Below, piece by piece: positions 10,601-22,489 of a stretch of 64,000 nt of DNA (position 1 is its first letter; each line of letters opens with the position of its first letter). This DNA is from Anodontia alba (Eukaryota > Mollusca > Bivalvia > Lucinida > Lucinidae): positions 67,982,768 through 68,046,767 of the forward strand of contig OZ024826.1 in NCBI GenBank assembly GCA_964016985.1. Direction: 5' to 3'. Both the position numbers and the translations under genes were made by a program. Under the pieces are notes generated by a model. The model did not search any database. It saw only the letters and a program-made list of their open reading frames with translations, and was not told the DNA's origin.

Positions 10601-10760
10601 TTATTGTGTTGGGGTTTAACGACATGTCAATCCTTGTGGGTCATTTTGTGTTGTCTCCCTGAGAAAGGGAGAAAAGAGACAGAAGAAATAGTAGAGGAAA
10701 TGAAAGAGAGGGACAGGGAAAAATGAGAAACAGGAATGAAAGTGAAGAAACAGAAGAAAT
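10601..10760. repeat. Purine-rich low-complexity tract
   Basis: A GTTGGGGTTTAACGACATG phrase, then about 100 bp almost purely A and G on the plus strand (GAGAAAGGGAGAAAAGAGAC and similar). No gene. Confidence 0.6.
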
Positions 10761-13057
10761 AACAAGAGGGCCATGATGGCCCTATATCGCTCACCCGAGT
10801 ATCATAGCACTCAAGGAGAATACGACTTAATTAGAGGAACATTTCTGCAAAATTATTTTGAAATCAGGCCACAGGCCTAGGAGATGTTGTTTAAAGGTTT
10901 TTTTCTATTTTTAGCTCTGGTGGCCATTTTGTTCAGCAGAGCAGAACCATTTTAGCAATTTTGGTAAAGGGGTATTAAAGGAACACTTCTGTGAAATTAT
11001 TTTGCAATTGGGCCCTTGGCCTAGGAGGAGATGTTGTTTAAAGATTTTCTTTTTTTTTTTTTTTTTTTTTTGCTCTGGATGCCATTTTGTTTAGCCGAAC
11101 GGCATCATTTTAGGATTTTGGTAGAGGGTCACTCAAGAAACATTCCTGTAAAATTATTTCAAAATCCATTAACCGGTTTAGGAGGAGATGTCTTTTAAGT
11201 AAATTGTTGTCAGATGCATGACAGTCTACGCCCTTTTTCTATTTTTAGCTCTGGTGGCCATTTTGTTAAGCCAAAGGGAACCATTTTATCAATTTTGGTC
11301 AAGGGATATAAGAGGAACATTTCTGTGAAATTATTTTGAAATCCAGTCATAGGCCTAAGAGATGATGTTGTTTAAAGGTTTTTTATTTTTAGCTCTGGTG
11401 GCCATTTTGTTCAGCAAAGCAGAACCATTTTAGCAATTTTGGTAAAGTGGCATTAGAGGAACATGTCTGTGAAATTGTTTTGAAATCGGGCCATTAGCCC
11501 GGGAGGAGATGTCCTTTAAAAGTTTTTTCTCTATTTTTTGCTCTGGTGGCCATTTTGTTCAGCCAAGCAGGACCATTTTAGCAATTTTGGTAGAGGGTCA
11601 CTCAAGGAACATTTCTGTAAAATTATTTCAAAATCCATTAACCCGTTTAGGAGGAGATGTCTCTTAAGTAAATTGTTGAGAGATGTATGACAGTCTACAC
11701 CCATTTTCTTTTTTTAGCTCTGGTGGCCATTTTGTTCAGGCAAACAGAACCATTGTAGCAATTTTGGTAAAGGGTCATAAGAGGAACATTTCTGTGAAAT
11801 TATTTTGAAATCCGGTCATAGGCCTAAGAGGAGATGTTGTTTAAAGGTTTTTCTACTTTTAGCTCTGACGGCCATTTTGTTTAGCAGAGTGGAACCATTT
11901 TAACAATTTTGGTAAAGGGGCATTAGAGGAACATTTCTGTGGAATTATTTTGAAATTGAGCCATTGGCATGGGAGATGTCTTTAAAAGGTTTTTCTATTT
12001 TGAGTTCTGGTGGTCATTTTGTTTAGCGGAACAGAACCATTTTTGCAATTTTGGTAGAGGGTCATTCAAGGAACATTCCTGTAAAATTATTTCAAAATCC
12101 ATTGACCAGTTTAGGAGAAGATGTCTCTTAAGTAAATTGTTGACAGACGCATGACAGTCTACGCCCTTTTTCTATTTTTAGTTCTGGCAGCATTTTGTTC
12201 AGCGGAGCCAAACCATTTTAGCAATTTTGGTAAAGGGGCATTAGAGAAACATTTCAGAGAAATTATTTTGAAATCGGGCCCTTGGCCTAGAAGAAGATGT
12301 CGTTTAAAATATTTTTCTATTTTTAGCTCTGGTGGCCATTTTTTTCACAGAGTGGAACCATTTTAGCACTTTTGGTAAAGGGGATGAGAGGAACATTTCT
12401 GTGAAATTATTTTGAAATCAGGCCATTGGCCTGGGAGGAGATGTCGTTTAAAGGTTTTTTCTATTTTTAGCTCTGGTGGCCATTTTGTTTAGCGGAGCGG
12501 AACCTTTAGGCAATTTTGGTAAAGGGGCATGAGAGGAACATTTCTGTGAAATTATTTTGAAATCGGGCCATTGGCCTTGGAGGAGATGTCGTTTAAAGGT
12601 TTTTCTATTTTTAGCTCTGGTGGCCATCTTGTTTAGTGGAGCGGAACCATTTAGGCAATTTTGGTAAAGGCACATGAGAGGAACATTTCTGTGAAATTAT
12701 TTTGAAATCGGGCCATTGGCCTGGGAGGAGATGTCGTTTAAAGGTTTTTTCTATTTTTAGCTCTGGCGGCCATTTTGTTTAGCGGAGCGGAACCTTTAGG
12801 CAATTTTGGTAAAGGGGCATGTGAGGAACATTTCTGTGAAATTATTTTGAAATCAGGCCATTGGCCTTGGAGGAGATGTCCTTTAAAGGTTTTTCTATTT
12901 TTAGCTCTGGTGGCCATCTTGTTTAGCGGAGCGGAACCATTTAGGCAATTTTGGTAAAGGCGCATGAGAAGAACATTTCTGTGCAATTATTTTGAAATCG
13001 GGCCATTGGCCTGGGAGGAGATGTTGTTTAAAGCTTTTTATATTTTTAGCTCTGGCG
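10761..13057 (+). mobile_element. Family-E tandem-repeat element with head, no tail
   Basis: Head at about 10761: AACAAGAG, the palindrome GGGCCATGATGGCCC and TCGCTCACCCGAGTATCATA, very close to the family-D head at 50488. It is followed by about fifteen monomers of 143-150 bp (GCTCTGGTGGCCATTTTGTT, GCAATTTTGGTAAAGGGGCA, GAGGAACATTTCTGTGAAAT, CATTGGCCTGGGAGGAGATG). The array stops at GGCGGCCATAG (about 13055) and family-F sequence resumes. The 3' hairpin tail found in A, C and D is missing. Short frames inside are artefacts of the repeat. Confidence 0.85.
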
Positions 13058-13326
13058 GCCATAGGTTACCGTATGAAAAATCTCGATGAAACTTTATATC
13101 AGTATGTATGAACTGAAGCGGGTGTGTTGCCTACAAAAACAGATTGCTTTCCCTTTCTCATTTTCTGAGTTCCTTTTGATGAAATTTTTGACTGACCTTG
13201 TGGGTACCATAAGTATGAAATATCTTGATGAAACTTTATAGCAATGTGTTTGAGATTAAGATGGTGTGTAGCGTATAAAAAAGATTAGACTCCCTTCCTT
13301 TGTTTCTGAGTTACTTCCCTTTGATT

Positions 13327-13359
<33 letters not shown>

Positions 13360-13702
13360 CACAATCCTTATGCGTGTCATAACTAGATGACCATACGGAA
13401 TATCTTGATAAAACTTTATAGCAATGTGTATGAGGTCAAGACAGCGTGTTACATAGAAAAAAAGATTGCTCTCTCTTTCTCAGTTTCTGAGATACTTCCC
13501 TTTGATGTTGTATTTTTTCCACACTATCCATATGTGTGCCAATACTAGGTAACCATATGGAATATTTTGATGAAACTTTATAGCAATGTGTATGAGGTTA
13601 AGACAATCTGTCACCAACAAACAAGATTGCTCTCCCTTTCTCAGTTTTTGAGTTACTACCCTTTAACTATTTTTTTTTAGAACCATCCTTCTTCATGCCA
13701 TA
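13058..13702 (+). repeat. Family-F tandem array, right part
   Basis: Four to five further F monomers, including a T-run at about 13328-13360. Same diagnostic phrases as 10164-10600. Confidence 0.85.
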
Positions 13703-14062
13703 ACAGGTAACTAGAGGCCCCTTAGGGCCAAAAATGGCTCACCTGGACCAACTTGCCCAATTGCCATCGAAGTCCCCATCAGAACAAATTTTTAGCTTTT
13801 TTTTTATCTACAAGTCACCTTGATACTTCCTATTAAGCATTAAGTTAATTAGCCTTTGGGTTCAGAAGAAGGTCAAAAATAGATTTTCAAGATGGTTGTT
13901 GTGGCAGCCATTTTTGATTTCAAATCTGAACAATTTTAGCTAATTTTGATCTACAAGTCAACACAATCCCTTCTCAAAGTTTCCAGTCAACTGGACTTTC
14001 AGTTCCGGAGTAGAAGTTCAAAATAGATTTTCAAGATGGCGGTCATGGCAGCCAACATCGAT
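13703..14062 (+). mobile_element. Truncated family-A-like element head and two monomers
   Basis: Begins CTAGAGGCCCCTTAGGGCC (palindrome GGCCCCTTAGGGCC), then TGGCTCACCTGGACC, a variant of the usual head. Two A-type monomers follow (ATCTACAAGTCACCTTGATA, AGATTTTCAAGATGG). Sequence similarity ends at about 14062 with no tail. Confidence 0.75.
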
Positions 14063-14747
14063 TTCTAATAGAAATATATCAAGAACATGTCCTATCTTTT
14101 TGGACCCCGAATAACCTTTCACTGTGCCTGAAACGGAAGGAAAGTCGGGTCCAGATGGTATAAATTATAAGGCTGTAAAAATATTAGGATCTGTCTTGCG
14201 TTATCATTCGAATGGGCAATTTTCTGGCAGTAACCAGTTGTTTTCTCTTGTTTTGGTAATTAACGAATAGAGTTAAAATCAAACTTTTTTTTAATATTAA
14301 ACATACATGAATCTAAACATCAAATTCGGTATCTATGCAAATTTTTGATTGAAATCGAAGTTTTGATGTGTTTTCTACGTGCGATATTAATGATTTTTTG
14401 TCGTAAAGAAAATAATGGCGTGACGGGATCCAGTTGGGAAAATCAATGTTGATAAGCCGAATTACTCCATCCACTGTAGTCAAAACTTAGTCCCGCAGAT
14501 TTCCAATTATTATTTTGTTCCAAGCCTCAAATTATTAACAGTAAAAATAAATTTACAAATTTTATATAACTCTAAATGGAGATTAGAAGCAATAAACAGA
14601 TGAATAATTGAATTTTAAGTAATTGACTTGTAAACACGTGATCGTGTATTGATTCAATTATTTTGGTCTAAAGCACGCACCTAAAACCACCATACTTCAA
14701 ATTAGTATTTAGAGAAGTGAAAATACAGCCAAATGGTATTTGAATAG
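14063..14747. other. AT-rich spacer
   Basis: Unique-looking AT-rich DNA with no recognisable repeat, RNA or coding signal. Confidence 0.4.
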
Positions 14748-14945
14748 GGGGCGAAAGTCCAGGCCTTAGACGAGCTTGGAAGAAGGGAAGAGACCAGATT
14801 GGTTAAAGTGCTCTCCTACACCGGATTCCTGGTGAACTTTGTTGGATGGGGAAAGGAATTCAACAGACAAGTCAGCCACTCCAGATTAGCATGTGCATCC
14901 ACGCATTCTGATCTTTTAGGTTCAAAGATGCATTTCAGAGAATAA
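14748..14945 (+). other. Possible exon or exon relic with chromo/tudor-like segment
   Basis: A 65-codon frame without ATG, open from a TAG at 14745 to TAA at 14943. It reads VQALDELGRREETRLVKVL, then GFLVNFVGWGKEFNRQV. The phrase 'ALDxLGxWxxARVxxV...VNFVGWGxxxNRxV' is reminiscent of chromo-barrel/tudor-like modules that bind modified peptides, but the aromatic residue expected after LGR is Arg here. A CAG acceptor lies at 14760-14762. No partner exon was identified, so it may be a decayed exon or chance. Confidence 0.3.
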
Positions 14946-15772
14946 ACTAATAATTCATCTTTCAAATTAGCAACCTTTTATGATTTCAAGCACCTCAAAC
15001 ATGTTAAAATGTCTTTATTTGTTAAAGGGCATATCACAGGCAAAATTTTGTACCAGAAAATGAGTATTTTTGTAAGTTTTATGGCTAAAATATGACAGAA
15101 TTCCTTGTTATTTAAAGGAAGGACCTCCTGTCAATTGTGATTAGTCTATTTTGAGGGAAAACATTGTTAAAAAAGGTACCTTGTGACAAACGGTGGGATC
15201 TAAAAAATTCAACAAGACCTTAAACACCATTATTTGTTTTCTGGTAGTATACGTATGAAGTTTTAGAAACTGATTCAAAATTTGGCAAAAATATCTATAG
15301 ACAAAACAAACTGATAAATAGTGTAAATAAACCTATTAAAGCATACATACCCTGTATTGATTAAGATTTTAAGGTGAAAAAAAAAAAATAGAAATAGTAA
15401 CAGCATGAAAAAACCACAAGCAGCTTTTCAGTCTGATTTTTTATGGAGAGAGCTTTAGTGATTTTGTTATGGAATAATGGTTCATTTCGACAAAGCTATA
15501 TGGTTAAAATAAGATTCACCAAAGGAGAATATTTTTGAGTAATTTTTGGTGGCAGTTTACCACCGCCAAATTTACTATACGGAATTTCTACAATCCGTCT
15601 TCTCAAAATTGCAAACCTAATAACTTCCTAAAAAGTAGTTCCATACTGACGCTGATATCGCTTAATTCTGCATTCAAACATGTAAGCCTTCTACACTCTG
15701 ATAATTATAAAGAGCGACCGAATATACAAAACAAAGAAAACTTCAAACTTTTGAAGAAATAATAATTTAACG
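14946..15772. other. AT-rich spacer
   Basis: No gene supported. A 75-residue frame at 15535-15762 has no recognisable feature. Confidence 0.4.
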
Positions 15773-15980
15773 ATGTTGAGCGCAATCTCGGCGGACGAAT
15801 ATAAACAGAATAAACAATTAACTGGTTTCCTGTGTTCTATATGCGAAGTATTGAGCTATAGGGTGAGGGAACCAGTCAAAATAAACAAACGGTGGAACTT
15901 GATTCAGCCTCCAGAACCTTCTGAGGCAGAGAATTTGAAAATTGATGCAAAAAAATTCTCCGAAAGCGTATCAAAGAAAG
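15773..15980 (+). other. Possible short coding exon, unknown product
   Basis: The frame starts MLSAISADEYKQNKQLTGFL and later reads NKRWNLIQPPEPSEAENLKI. Composition is hydrophilic and protein-like in contrast to the AT-rich surroundings. It meets a possible splice donor (AAAG then GTATAA) at 15980/15981. No family recognised and no partner exon found. This could equally be chance. Confidence 0.25.
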
Positions 15981-16544
15981 GTATAAATATGTGATAAAGC
16001 ATCAGCAGTTTTTTAGGCTATTCACCATAAACAGTTTCGGCCGAAATCACTTCGCATGAATATTTTCGAAAAAGTAAAGTACAGTGCGGTTACATATGTA
16101 TTTAGCAGCACGTTTTTCCTAAACGTTCGCTTTAATATATGTTTTTATGAAAATTATTTATAAATATTTTTTGACAAAATAAATAAATAAAAAAAAAAAA
16201 TAAATAAATAAAAATAACGTTTTATTTACATTTTTATGGTATTACTTTCCTGCGGCCACCAGGCCACTGTGCCTGTCACTTTGTGCCTTCCAGATATACC
16301 GGATACTAAGAAAACTATGAATCAAGTCGACCCAATCACACTGATTTCCACCATAGTAATAATTTTCTTCGATAGAAATTATATTTTCTCGAAGATTTTT
16401 TGTAGTTCATGTATAGGCTCGCTAAAAATAACGTCCGAAAAGCAGAAAAGTTTCAAGATCTCCAGCAAAATTCCTGAAGCAGTAAAATGCGTTTCAGGAG
16501 GCCAACGGTTAGTGTATCATCAGTGAGATGCCTATTACCGAGGT
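15981..16544. other. Spacer with (AAAT)n tract
   Basis: Contains an A-rich AAAT repeat (16177-16217) and a 96-residue open frame (16236-16526) with no recognisable family. Confidence 0.4.
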
Positions 16545-16735
16545 TCACTAATTATCGGATATTCAGGAACCACGGCCCCCGCCCATTGGGGCCCGCGAAG
16601 TAGATGGGCTGCCTGTAGCCTCCAAGGCAGACCTGCTTAAGCAGGGCCTGAGTTCATCATGTGATCAGGTTGGGTAAAAGTCCCACAAATCTGGAGGCAA
16701 TATCGTTAATGACTGAAATATTGTTGACCCACCTT
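16545..16735 (+). repeat. Interspersed repeat, SINE-like (copy 1)
   Basis: Contains GGCCCCCGCCCATTGGGGCC, GATGGGCTGCCTGTAGCCTC and GGTAAAAGTCCCACAAAT. The reverse complement of this 190 bp block, at clearly lower identity, lies at 62935-63105. Size and dispersal fit a SINE body or MITE. No polymerase III boxes were recognised. Confidence 0.65.
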
Positions 16736-17885
16736 CTAATTCTCAGTTATCAGGAAAAATTTATGAGCTTTAAAAGTACAAAACAAAACTTGGGACCCTC
16801 AAAATCTAATTGATACCGCCCATGAAAAAACAGGGAAATGGCATTTTATATGGAATGTTTGGAGTTGTTATCGTTATATATACCCCGAAGAATTTTTGTG
16901 TTTATAAGGGGATTTTATTTTATCACTCATCTTTTGCTAAATTTATATGACAAGAGTTATTGTAACTGTCTGTAAATCTGTGAAAGTTCTATGAGTTTAA
17001 GGAACTTCAGTGAATCCGTAAAAACTCCATGAATCCATGAAAGTTCCGTGGTCAAGGTCTGTCAGTCATTTAAATTTTGTATCAGTGATATGATAAAGTT
17101 CCATGGAAGCTCCGTAGTGTATCCGAGATACACATATGCATGAAAAGTATTAAGTGCAAGGCCGGGAAAAAGAAGCAAAATCAGTCGCTAGAAAAGACAT
17201 TCAGTAGTAGTATTAACAGAGAATTTGAAAGGAAATAGATCCATTAGAATAAATTGATAACATTTACTATATTGCTACATGCAAGTTTTCATTTTAGTCA
17301 ACATTCAAAACATCCAACAGTTCTTGAATGTTTCAAATGGCACACTTTCAGTTTGATATCTTGGCACTCTGGATGGAACCAATGCTGACATTTTGTGCAC
17401 TGGAACATCAGATTGTTGTGGGATCTTGTAGGCCTGTATATAAAGACGTTTTTTTTCTCGATTCTGGCTTTCTTGGAAATTCAGTGGAAGCACTGCTGTT
17501 AATATCAGGATTCCCACTGCATTTTGAAACTGGGGGTAAATCTGCTCTGTTCTCTTTTTTTTGTACACCCATTGTAAAGCAGTATACTACTCTTTTCAAA
17601 TTTAGGGGTATAAGACAAATTTTGAGGGGATAAAAACCCCTCTGCAGAGGGTAAATGGGAATGCTGAATACAATTTGGAAGATGCAACAGTGCCAATGTT
17701 TTCGTGTTTTGTTAACTCCATGTACAAGGCTTGGGACCATTTGGGTGACTATAGTCCAATACTACGGACATTTCAGTACTTTTTTCGGAACTTTCCGTTA
17801 TTCCATGAATCCATGACAGTTCCATGTTTTGTCAACCTCTAGGCCCCAACACTGCACACACATATGCATACAAAATATTTATAAT
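16736..17885. other. Spacer with degenerate 'CCATGAATCC' phrases
   Basis: Repeats short phrases such as CCATGAATCCATGAAAGTTC (16995-17050) and similar ones near 17790-17830. Frames on both strands at 17305-17740 overlap one another and show no family. Confidence 0.4.
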
Positions 17886-17910
17886 ATAAACTGATACTAA
17901 AATTTCATCA

Positions 17911-18102
17911 TTTCTCACCGCTGTGGTTCGAGTCTCGCTCGGGTCACGTCACATGTGGGAAAGCCGTGTTCTGCTTACGGATGGTCAGGTGGTTTTTCCC
18001 CGGGTACTCCGGTTTTCGCCCACCTTTGATGAAAGATCGGCTCGATATAAGTGAAATATTCTTGAAAGAGACATAAAACCCAAATCAAAAAAAAAAAAAA
18101 TC
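17911..18102 (+). mobile_element. tRNA-derived SINE, 5'-truncated (type 1, copy 1)
   Basis: B box GGTTCGAGTC at 17925-17934, then a body with CCCCGGGTACTCCGG and GATCGGCTCGATATAAGTGA, ending in GACATAAAACCCAAATC and an A run. The A box is missing. Body and tail resemble SINEs common in molluscs. Confidence 0.75.
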
Positions 18103-18171
18103 ATCAAAACACACACACACATTAATCTTATTCAGGCATCAAAAAATCCTGGTGTGGTGATTGGGGTAACA

Positions 18172-18490
18172 GCCATCTGGTTAGCTCAGTTGGGTAGAGC
18201 ACTTGCAAGCTAGAGGTCACAGGTTTCAGTCCTGCATCCAACACACTTTCCCTCCTTAGTTTCCTTTAATGGTGCCCAATGTGAATAACTCACTGCAGCC
18301 GACATTGGATTTATGGGGCACCAGGATCAGGCATAAAACAGGGTGGGGTAGCGCTGGTCGATGGTTTTCCCTGTGTAATCTGGGTTCCTCTAACACACAT
18401 TCACGAAACACCAACATCCATGTCTTATAGAACAAGTGCATAAGATTGCTGAGCTTTCTGTGCAATCGAAGTAAAAATAAATAATGTGTT
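18172..18490 (+). mobile_element. tRNA-derived SINE (type 2, copy 1)
   Basis: A tRNA-like head with A box TTAGCTCAGTTGGG (18181-18194) and B box GGTTTCAGTCC (18222-18232), followed by a 250 bp tRNA-unrelated body (TGGATTTATGGGGCACCAGG, TGGTTTTCCCTGTGTAATC) and a short A-rich end. The head cannot form a normal anticodon arm, so it is not a functional tRNA gene. Confidence 0.8.
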
Positions 18491-18634
18491 AACTTTAAAA
18501 TCGATAACTTATAAGTTATTATGCCTCAATTTGTAATATTTTGTCCAGATATATCAGTATAAGTGACCCTGTCCACTTGTTTGAGCTATATTAAGCGTAC
18601 ATTTTTAAGATAAACTGATACTAAAATTTCATCA

Positions 18635-18835
18635 TTTCTCACCGCTGTGGTTCGAGTCTCGCTCGGGTCACATGTCACATGTGGGAAAGCCATGTTCTGC
18701 TTACGGATGGTCAGGTGGTTTTTCCCCGGGTACTCCGGTTTTCGCCCACCATTGATGAACGATCGGCTCGATATAAGTGAAATATTCTTGAAAGAGACAT
18801 AAAACCCAAATCAAAAAAAAAAAAAAAAAAAAAAT
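18635..18835 (+). mobile_element. tRNA-derived SINE (type 1, copy 2)
   Basis: Duplicate of 17911-18102, with B box at 18649-18658 and a longer poly-A run. Confidence 0.75.
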
Positions 18836-18902
18836 CATCAAAACACACACACACATAAATCTTATTCAGGCAAAAAATCCTGGTGTGGTGATTGGGGGTA
18901 CA

Positions 18903-19220
18903 GCTATCTGGTTAGCTCAGTTGGGTAGAGCACTTGCAAGCTAGAGGTCACAGGTTTCAGTCCTGCATCCAACACACTTTCCCTCCTTAGTTTCCTTTAA
19001 TGGTGCCCAATGTGAATAACTCACTGCAGCCGACATTGGATTTATGGGGCACCAGGATCAGGCATAAAACAAGGTGGGGTAGTGCTGGTCGATGGTTTTC
19101 CCTGTGTAATCTGGGTTCCTCTAACACACATTCACAAAACACCAACATCCATGTCTTATAGAACAAGTGCATAAGATTGCTGAGCTTTCTGTGCAATCAA
19201 AGTAAAAATAAATAATGTGT
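18903..19220 (+). mobile_element. tRNA-derived SINE (type 2, copy 2)
   Basis: Duplicate of 18172-18490, with A box at 18912-18925. Confidence 0.8.
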
Positions 19221-19338
19221 TAACTTTAAAATCGATAACTTATAAGTGATTATGCCTCAATTTGTAATATTTTGTCGATATATCAGTATAAGTGACCCTA
19301 TCCACTTGTTTGAGCTATATTAAGTGTACATTTTTAAG

Positions 19339-20339
<1,001 letters not shown>

Positions 20340-20435
20340 TGCTTAGGTACATATTTTCTTATTTCCCCTAGTAAACATATGTTGTGGGTACTAACTAGGA
20401 CTTCTAGAAACGTCCTGGTAGCATGCTTTCATTGA
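20340..20435. repeat. Half-copy of the 37355-37472 hairpin MITE
   Basis: ATTTTCTTATTTCCCC, ACATATGTTGTGGGTACT and a small central GGACTTCTAGAAACGTCC hairpin correspond to the left arm of the palindromic element at 37355. Confidence 0.5.
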
Positions 20436-20483
20436 GTTCCCAGAACATATCTTTTGAAAGAATTGAGGTGTGGCACATACAAG

Positions 20484-21330
20484 AACTACAACTCTAGGTC
20501 CCACAGTTATTTAGTCATCTGCCCTGACAGTATTTAGTAAAAGAAACCTTGTGCATTTGATAACTCCAACACCCTTTCAGATATATTGATTGAACTCAGT
20601 AGGATTGTACATGAGGTTGAGAAGATGTGTTGCATAAACTACAACTCCAGGTGCTGTGGTTTAGAATTATCTCCCCTAATAGAAACTTTGTGATCTTGGT
20701 AACTCCAACATCTTTTCAGATGCATTGATGATACTTGTTAGGATTGTACATAAGGTTGAGAAAGCATGTCACACAAAAGAATCACAACTCTAGATGCCAC
20801 AGTTTTTAGTTATCTCCCCTGACAGTATTTGGTAATGGAAACCTTATGATTGCCATAACTTCAACACCATTTCAGATATATCGATGATATTAAGGAGAAT
20901 TGTACAAGACGTTGAGAAGACGCGTCTTGTACAAGATCTACAACTCTAGGTAGGCAATTTTTTAGGTATCTCCCCTGTCAGTATTTGGTAATAGAGACCT
21001 TGTAAGTCCAACACCCTTTGAAATATATTGATAGTACTTGGTAGGATTGAACAGGAGGTAAGAAGGTTAGTCGTATACAAAAACTGTAACTTAGAATACT
21101 GCAGTTTTTGAGTTCACTCCCCTGACAGTATTTGTCAGTGGAAACCATGTGATTGTCATAACTTAAGCGCCATGGAAGATGCATTGATGATACTTGGTAG
21201 AATTGTACATGAGGTTAAAAAGGTGTGTTGCCTGTAAGGACCACAACTCTGGATGCTGTGTTGTTGTTTTTTTGTTATCTCCCTTGACAGTATTTGGTAG
21301 TAGAAACTTGTTTACTGCATAGCTTCATCA
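20484..21330 (+). repeat. Family-J tandem array
   Basis: About six monomers of roughly 140-160 bp marked by ACTACAACTCTAGGT, ATCTCCCCTGACAGTATTTG and ACTTGGTAGGATTGTACA. No head or tail recognised. Confidence 0.85.
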
Positions 21331-22480
21331 GTTAGAATTAGATCTTCCTTAAAACTTGCAGAAGTGGAGGACATGGATATTTTGGAGTTATATCCTCCAG
21401 ATTAATGAATATTGTAGACATTGAGTGACCTTTTAGGCACAGGTGAGCGTTAATGACCACCATGGTCCTCTTGTTTATATATGAAGAGTGCAGAGAGCTG
21501 AGACAAACAAAAATCACAGTTGAATTTGAAGCTTGATTTTGGATTTTGTGAAACCGTATTTTAACCACAAATATTTTTCATAGATTAAAGCAGACACATC
21601 CTCTTATTTCACTTTTGGTTGTATATGTGCTAAAAAGAAAGACATGTGACTAGCGAGTCAAATGGTGAAAACCTTACTGAAATATTCCAAATACTTACAT
21701 CATTGGTTTTTATGAAAAATTTAAAAAAATGTTGTAAAAACTTTAATTTGAAAATATTCCAAATACATGTACTTACAACAGTGGTTCTTATGAAATTTTT
21801 TTCAAAAATCTTTTAAAAAAATTTAATTTGAAAACATTCAAAGAATGTATACAGAGAGAAAAGGTCTCTTCCCTTTTTGTTAGGGTGCAGTGCTTATACA
21901 TTTTCATATTTAGTTTGATACAATTTAATTTTGAGAAATCAAATTTATGTCAAACTAAAATTTAAATTCCATTGTCTGAAGTGTGAAGTTTTATGTGTAT
22001 TTTGTAATGGTCTTTGGAATGTAATTATCAAAAATAAATTTGTTCTTAGTAATTTTTTTTCCAACATAGTAACCTGTATCTTGCATTTTTCATATTTAAA
22101 AAAAAAGTTTTTGGAATTTAATTATATTAGTTTTCATAATTTAAAAAAAAAAATTCAAGCTTGAAATTTTAAGTCTTAATATCAATAGTAATAGAATACT
22201 TACTTTTTTTTTTAATTAAAATTAGCAGTCTGGAATAAAATGATGAGGATTCAAAATCTAAAAGAATCAGTGACATAGGATAGTGTATTGTGGGATAGCT
22301 TTTTTACAAAGTATAAATAGCAATACCAGTTACTAAGACTTTGAACATTCAGGAATCTCTAAATGGGGTTTTCAACATAATTTTCATTTTGCCAATATCT
22401 TTACCGTAATTTGAAATATTCTGAAATTAGGGGATGCACCTGAACATCTTTAAGCTCACTACTGTTTTTATTATACTTGT
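21331..22480. other. AT-rich spacer
   Basis: Very AT-rich. A 60 bp phrase (AATATTCCAAATACTTACA...GTGGTTTTTATGAAA) is duplicated at about 21680 and 21755. No gene. Confidence 0.45.
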
Positions 22481-22489
22481 TTTTCAAAC

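Larger units (their letters stand above)
17886..18609 (+). repeat. Tandem duplication unit 1 (724 bp)
   Basis: Unit from ATAAACTGATACTAAAATTT to GTACATTTTTAAG. Unit 2 follows directly. The units differ mainly by poly-A length and scattered substitutions, so the duplication is recent. Each unit carries two SINEs in the same orientation. Confidence 0.9.
18610..19338 (+). repeat. Tandem duplication unit 2 (729 bp)
   Basis: Second copy of the 17886-18609 unit, longer mainly because its poly-A run (18812-18833) has expanded. Confidence 0.9.

Noticed and set aside
12448..12986. Near-identical minus-strand peptides with NGSAPLNKMATRAKNRK
   Set aside because: They read the family-E monomer in antisense and repeat with it.
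17305..17740. Overlapping 63-110 residue frames on both strands
   Set aside because: No recognisable family, mutually overlapping, and in a stretch with no splice-site or start support.
18172..18246. tRNA gene
   Set aside because: A and B boxes are present, but the anticodon arm is not formed and a SINE body follows. It occurs again in the tandem unit.
18256..19196. Two identical 69-residue minus-strand proteins
   Set aside because: They lie in the SINE bodies of the duplicated unit.
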